From: Perkinsus marinus ATCC 50983
Taxonomy: Eukaryota; Perkinsozoa; Perkinsida; Perkinsidae
Reading direction: 5' to 3'
Assembly (NCBI RefSeq): GCF_000006405.1
Contig: NW_003208364.1
Location: 53,173 to 117,172, forward strand
Length of the DNA stretch: 64,000 nucleotides
This document shows positions 58,439-64,000 of the stretch, one piece after another (within the stretch, counting starts at the first letter, position 1; the number at the start of each line of letters is the position of its first letter). The notes below the pieces were generated by a model. That model ran no database searches, had not been told where the DNA came from, and saw only the letters and a program-made list of their open reading frames with translations. The translations under genes were made by a program, and so were the position numbers.

Positions 58439-60809
58439 TTATTCTGTTTCAAGAACAGCTTCCGCTTCGAAAGCTTGACCTCTGTTTCTCCGTCGTATCT
58501 CATCAGCTTCATTTTGACACTTTGCATAGCGTCTTCTGAGATCTTTGAACTGCTTCTTGGAGGCTGCGAATCTATCATAGCCGGCACGCTTGAGCCATCC
58601 CGAGGAAGGGCCATATCCAATCTGTAGTTCAAGAACGATTCAAATAACTTCCCAAAAGGAAACTTACTTTCGTATAACCCCAATCGGCATACCCGTTCTG
58701 GTATTTGCCGAGTAGAGTGAACGTAAGATCAAACCATATACTGGTCAAATGGCTGCAGAATTCGGGCATAGCAGCTTCGATCTCTGAGGACGGGAAATAA
58801 CAAAGCCAAAGCCACGGTGACACGCCAGGGATTTACCTTCATCAGTTTTCGTTGCGAGCATCATGTCTATCTCAGTTTCCGCTGCTACTTGAGCCTTGCG
58901 GACGTCCTCGATCATATAACGATACTTCAAATCCATCACGTTCGACACGGAGAGCACACCCCACCAAAGGGAGCTGCGATTGAATTCACCCTGCCATGCA
59001 TATTCAAGAGCGGGGATCGACGTCTGATCGACAAGCAGATGGTGTGAACTTTGCTAACTACAACTTACCACTGATTGTTGAGGCTTCACTACGATGGGGA
59101 TATACACACTAGCATGAGGGGTACCTGAGAACTCCCTCGAATTTTCCCACACGAGCCTTATAGGAATCATCTACCCGGAGCGAAGTAGATGATATTCGCC
59201 TTGTCCTTGTAGGCTACAGCGAAGTACGAATACTGCGTTCGGTACAGCGATATAGCACGTTCCCATGCACCATGCTTGAAGCTCTTCTCAGCTTCTGCGC
59301 CATCATATCTGAAAGCAACAGCATAGCTGAAGATGCTGACGTTCGTGCTATCTACCTAGTGGGTGTGTTGAAGGGCCCACCAGCAACGACGTGATCAGTG
59401 AGATCATACGGAGTCCCTTCGTAATGATCCCGGTATAAGCGTTTCAGGAAATCAACAGTAACAGGTTCATCAGGCTTAACAGAGAAAGGGTAGGTGGCAT
59501 GGTCCCAGTCGACACCGAGCTTGGGATCAAGATTTAGAGAGGGCGCGAACAGTGAAAGACCTCTCCACAAACGACGTCCAGCATAATAAGGATGATCATA
59601 CCTAACAAGTACAACATGGTTCGATGCCGTGAGCAGCAACTCGACTTACTCGCTCACACTGTAAACCTTGACAAAGTCGAGCTTGCCAACACCATCCCAC
59701 CAGCCGAGCCTGAGAATTAGGGCTCGAGGGCGTCAACCACATGGAAAACAATGTTTTCATGGCTACAGTGTATTTGCAACACCCTTTTACTATTACCTCC
59801 TCGCCACATCGAATATGTTCTTAGAGAAAAGGAAGTTTTCAGAATCATCAGGGTCAATCTCTCGAATGACAAATACATTAGGCACCATGGTCGCATGGCC
59901 CTTGGGAACTTTCTGGGCCACCCAAACCGCACCATTTCCAGTATCATCAGCCATGATATGGAAAACCCAAGCTTCACTCTTATCAGCGATGGTCAAGGCT
60001 TCTCCCGCTTCCACGATACTTGTCGTACCATAAAATCCGTACTTCTCTGCTAGACCACCCATGGTCTCAATAGCACACCTCGCGGTTGCACAGCGCTCCA
60101 TTGCTATGTCCGACAGTTCCCCCACCCAGAGAAGCGCTCCTGAAGTGTCGTACTCATCCTCTGAAAAAAAAGAAATCACAATTATGTGCTGATCATCAGA
60201 ACTTCACATTCCCCTAGTACTCCTTGGCTCAGCGGCCAGACGTCCACTACAGCTACTTTCACCCATGGACAAACCAGCCTCATTCATAACGCCATAGGCG
60301 GCATCCCAGTAGCCATAGGTGGTCCCCTCTGGCATGTCGATATAACCAATAGGGACACTCTCCTTCTGCTCAGGTGAGGTAGGTGCATAACTCGGCGCAC
60401 GGGAGGCATCAACGATCCTTGGATAATCATCGACTTGCTTGAAAACGGCCCTCTTGCCACCTGGGCCGTAGGTCTTCGGAGGGACGTACCTGAATTGTGA
60501 GGTACTGCATAAGAGCCCGACAGAATAGTACTTACACCATCCTAAAGTCAATTGGACTTCCATCAGCACTCGTTCCAGAAATGCATCCCCCATCTATGGT
60601 CGCAGCACAATCTACCGCAAGGGCGGTACAATGATCGTGATCTGGTCGTACTCGATCTCTGCTAGCACTCTGAGAAAAAAAATCAGATAAGACTTTGCCA
60701 AGAATTGATATGATAAATACTACTCAATAGATACTCCCATACTCACCTGAAGGGTTGATCCCAGAGCTATGTCGAGGCCACTCAGCAATAACAAAGATGA
60801 GTAACGCAT
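58439..60809 (-). CDS. C69-family dipeptidase, copy A (secreted Ntn hydrolase)
   Basis: It starts at ATG 60809 with a signal-peptide-like leader (MRYSSLLLLSGLDIALGSTL). It then reads DRVRPDHDHCTALAVDCAAT, where the Cys is the probable N-terminal nucleophile exposed by processing. The next exons carry PEGTTYGYWDAAYGVMNEAG with MGESSCSGR, DTSGALLWVGELSDIAMERC, EAWVFHIMADDTGNGAVWVA and DHPYYAGRRLWRGLSLFAPS. The last exon begins IGYGPSSGWLKRAGYDRFAA and ends at TAA 58439. Peptidase C69 enzymes release dipeptides. Exons are separated by short introns and match copy B exon for exon. Start and end are well supported; a few internal borders are approximate. Confidence 0.87.
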
Positions 60810-61098
60810 TAACAATGACAAGAGATACTGTCAGGAAGCAAAATACAAACAGTCACGATGGCACAGAGTGGTAACTCCATAGGGCATATGCAATCCCACA
60901 GAAAGCACACTCTTGTGTAGGCAGCGAGGACTTGTCCACATGAATAACCCAACTGGTAGAGGATCTCCAACACAACATCGATGGAGTTAGATCGGAGAGA
61001 AAAGTAGCGATCTGTGTGGAAACGTAAAAACTGGGCGACCAAAGAGATTGGAAAACTTGAAAAAGTAGCGCGGAAACCACCTTCGAACAGGAACGAAC

Positions 61099-63290
61099 TT
61101 ATGCGTTTCTACGCCGAATGACATCAGCTTCGCTTTGACTTTTCATAAAGCGCTCCTTCTGATCATCGAACTGCTTCTTTGTTGCATCGAACTTGTCAAA
61201 ACCAACAGTCTTGAGCCACTCAGTAGTGGGGCCATAGCCCAGCTGAACACGATGTCACAAGAAGCAGTCCTTATCAAAAACGCACCTTAGAGTAACCCCA
61301 GTCGGCGTAGCCGTTCTGATACTTCCCCAGAAGGGTGTAGTGCAATTTGAACCAACGACGAGTCAAATCATCGCACAACTCCGGGGTCTGCTTTTCGATC
61401 TCTGAAAAAACAACAAATATTCGTCGAAGTCAATTTCCACTGTACTCACCATCCAAGGACTTGGTCTTCATCATAGCATCTATTTCATCCTCTACCTCCT
61501 TCTGTGCCTCTCGAACATCCTTGACCATGTAGCACCACTTCAAATCCATCGTATTAGAGACACTCAAAACGGCCCACCACAGGGACTTCTCGTTGAACTC
61601 GCCCTGCCAAGCATTCTCCAATGCAGGAATGGACCTCTGAAGTACAACATCGAATCAGCGACTAGGAGTTCGCTTCATAACGTACCACAGTAGGGTTCGG
61701 CTTCACCACGATGGGCACAAATACACTACCGTGTGGAGCACCTGCTCATCCCTGCGTACAAGCGACGACAAATAATAACACACTCACCAACAGCAAAATG
61801 GAGGACTCCAGGCTGGCCCTTACGAGCCACGGCAATGTACGCGTATTGGGTGCGGAAAAGGGAAATCGCTCTCTCCCAAGCACCATATTCCATCGAGTCC
61901 TCAGCCTCTGCTTCAGCATACCTGTAATAGAGATGGTCCGGACCGAGAACAAGCTTGAAGCCAGGCTACCTGTTGGGCGTCCTGAACGCCCCTCCAGCCG
62001 TCACGTGGTTAGTCAGGTCGTACTGAGTACCCTCCATATGATCTCGATACAAGCTCTTCATCTTCTCTAGCGTGATCGGCTCGTCGGGCTTCACCGAGAA
62101 AGGGTATGTTGGTCGTTCAAGTTCAACACCAAGTTTCGGGTCGAAGTTCTGCGAAGGTGCCCACAGAGAGAACGCCCTCCATAAACGGCGACCAGCATAA
62201 TAGGGATGATTATACCTGGTAGACACAGCTCAAGGCTGCACAAGTATTTCCAAGTATAGCTTACTCGCCGACGCTATATGTTCTGGTGAAATCCAATAAA
62301 CCAGCGCCATCCCACCATCCTAATCTGAGATGAAACACCGAATGTGAGTAGACAATGACGAAGAGTAAAGCGCCCTACCTCTTGGCTACATCGAAGATGT
62401 TCTTCGAAAACATGAAGTTATCCCTGTCATCAGGATCAATATCACGGATAATGAAAACATTAGGAACGATTGTGGCATGGCCCTTAGGGACCTTCTGAGC
62501 TGCCCAAACCGCTCCACTGCCAGTGTCATCAGACAGGATATGGAAGACCCAGGCCTCATCACCATCAGCGACCGTCAAGGCCTCCCCTGCTTCTTCGACC
62601 TCAGTGGTGCCATAAAAGCCATGCTCCTCAGCAAGCCGACCCATGGTCTCAATCGCACCTCGAGCAGTGGAGCAAAGCTCAAGGGCAATACTCGCTAGCT
62701 CGCCGACCCAGAACAAGGCACCATGAGGATTCTCATCTACAAACAAGCAAGGGGCAATCAATTCCGTTGTACTAAACCAGAGAACTCACCAACTGGGACA
62801 GTAGCTAAGCGACCACTACAACTACTCTCGCCCATGCACAGACCAGCCTCGTTCATAAGCCCATAAGCAGCTTCCCAGTATCCATAGGTAGTGCCCTCCG
62901 GCATATCAACATACCCGATAGGTACACTTAGTTTTTGTTCAGGTCCGGTCGGAGCGTAGCTCGGTGCACGCTCAGCATCCACGATACGTGGATAAGCTTG
63001 GAATTGCTTGTACACGGCCCGCTTGCCGTTAGGACCATAAGTTCGCGGGGGAATGTACCTAGCAGCAGAGACAGTCATTCGACCCCTTTCTCTGCATTCT
63101 TATTTGCATACACTAAGCGGAAGTCTATAGGAGTTCCATCGGCACTTGTAGCCGCAATACACGCACCATCAGCGGTGCCCATGCCGTCTACAGCAGTAGC
63201 TGTACAATGACCACGCTGTAGGAACTTATCAGATGTGCTCATCATTAGAAAGAGTACCAAGAAAGAACAACTCGGAAACGATTCACTCAA
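61099..63290 (-). CDS. C69-family dipeptidase, copy B
   Basis: Tandem paralog of copy A. Exon 1 (63112-63290) starts MSESFPSCSFLVLFLMMSTS, a leader-like segment, then QRGHCTATAVDGMGTADGAC with the candidate nucleophile Cys. Exon 2 (62790-63058) has the signature GTTYGYWEAAYGLMNEAGLC and MGESSCSGR. Exon 3 (62379-62736) carries ELASIALELCSTARGAIETM and WVFHILSDDTGSGAVWAAQK. Later exons give LGWWDGAGLLDFTRTYSVGE, YNHPYYAGRRLWRAFSLWAP, AWERAISLFRTQYAYIAVAR and KYQNGYADWGYSK, ending ADVIRRRNA at TAA 61099. Introns 1 and 2 are both 53 nt. An alternative first exon lies 130 bp upstream. Confidence 0.88.
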
Positions 63291-63422
63291 TCAACTACAA
63301 CACTATCATCAACTGTATGATTTCCCTATGAGAATTGTGATTCACGATCCTCATAGGGGCATCATATATCCATCATATAGAAATTGCACCCTCCCCCCGA
63401 CCATACTCCTCCCAATACCTAC

Positions 63423-63553
63423 ACTAAGCGGATATCTACTGGAGTGCCGTCCGCACTAGACGCAGCCATACAGCCCCCTTCTGCTGTAGCTCCACAATCA
63501 ACGGCAACAGCGGTGCAATTACCACTTTGCAAAAACTCGGAGCAGTGAGACAT
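63423..63553 (-). CDS. Extra C69 first exon (nucleophile exon) upstream of copy B
   Basis: From ATG 63553 the minus strand reads MSHCSEFLQSGNCTAVAVDC, then GATAEGGCMAASSADGTPVD and IRLV. It reaches a donor (GT|GTAGGT) at the same codon position as exon 1 of copies A and B. No second exon lies between it and copy B exon 1, so it is either an alternative first exon spliced to copy B exon 2 (intron 63059-63422) or the remnant of a third copy. It lacks the hydrophobic leader of the other two, so its product might stay in the cytosol. Confidence 0.72.
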
Positions 63554-64000
63554 TACAGGGCGTAAAAATGCTTAGTAAACTACACAATTCACGTGAACTA
63601 GCGTAGAGGTAGACAGCGCGCAACACAAAGGTATCACACTAGCCCAATTATTTCTAGAAAGTTAACCGCACACTCAGAGTGGATCTCCACTAGGGACAAA
63701 TGAAAAGTTTGAATATCATGGGTTGCAATTCGCGATCAGGATCGTGATCTCTCTTTCATAGGACATATGAGTGAGCACATCCCTAGTGAATGCCAGCTAA
63801 TCCTAAGAATCATCAGGGAGTTCTGCAACCTGTCACACGATCACATCAACTGATCAGAAGGATTGCATACTATACAAAACTCCCATGATTATGATACTCT
63901 CCCTGATAACTCACCGAAAGGTCCCCCACTAGTCGAGGTGGTTCAATGGCCCTCCAGAAAGGCACGATCACTACACAAACGCCCGTTGAGCTCCATCTCG
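63554..64000. other. Window-end region, nothing supported
   Basis: About 450 bp upstream of the dipeptidase cluster; no exon, RNA gene or repeat recognised. Confidence 0.5.

Overview
This is a nuclear window from a protist with short spliceosomal introns. I infer a Perkinsus-like alveolate. The grounds are dense GT-AG introns mostly 39-55 nt long, a complete flagellar transport gene (IFT122), protist-type channel and dipeptidase genes, and standard stop codons (TAA, TAG and TGA all end genes). The genus is an inference, not something the sequence proves.

Left arm (1-14 kb, mostly + strand): the 3' end of a TM9SF nonaspanin; a single-repeat voltage-gated Na/Ca channel with EF hands; a DDX5/Dbp2-like RNA helicase; a giant NAD-glutamate dehydrogenase with N-terminal ankyrin repeats; a Myb/SANT protein; and an MFS hexose transporter. 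Middle (15-36.5 kb): IFT122 on +, then a block of intron-rich minus-strand genes. These are a possible zinc peptidase with HEALH, an ADP-dependent glucokinase (ADPGK), a coiled-coil/tandem-GAF protein, and short unassigned exons. Positions 36537-36636 are a 100-N assembly gap that truncates a P4-ATPase flippase.

Right arm (36.6-64 kb): P4-ATPase, then a multipass membrane protein with a PAS-like region and a RanBP2 zinc finger (both minus); a DDX56/Dbp9 helicase, a CCCH zinc-finger protein, a WRKY19-type zinc-finger array and a NIT2 omega-amidase (all +); a bacterial-type apolipoprotein N-acyltransferase-like protein and a FLYWCH protein (minus); an SR splicing factor and proteasome alpha subunit PSMA6 (+); and a tandem of C69 dipeptidases (minus) with a spare first exon.

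Two architectural themes stand out. First, a family of roughly 185-200 bp repeats lies in introns or between exons at six loci. Termini like CAGTG and 8-bp target duplications suggest a non-autonomous hAT-type element. Second, intron-dense genes alternate with long uninterrupted ORFs (GDH, transporter, P4-ATPase, PAS/zinc-finger protein, Lnt-like protein). The genes look like ordinary independent eukaryotic units (RNA processing, nitrogen and sugar metabolism, cilia, proteolysis), not one pathway.
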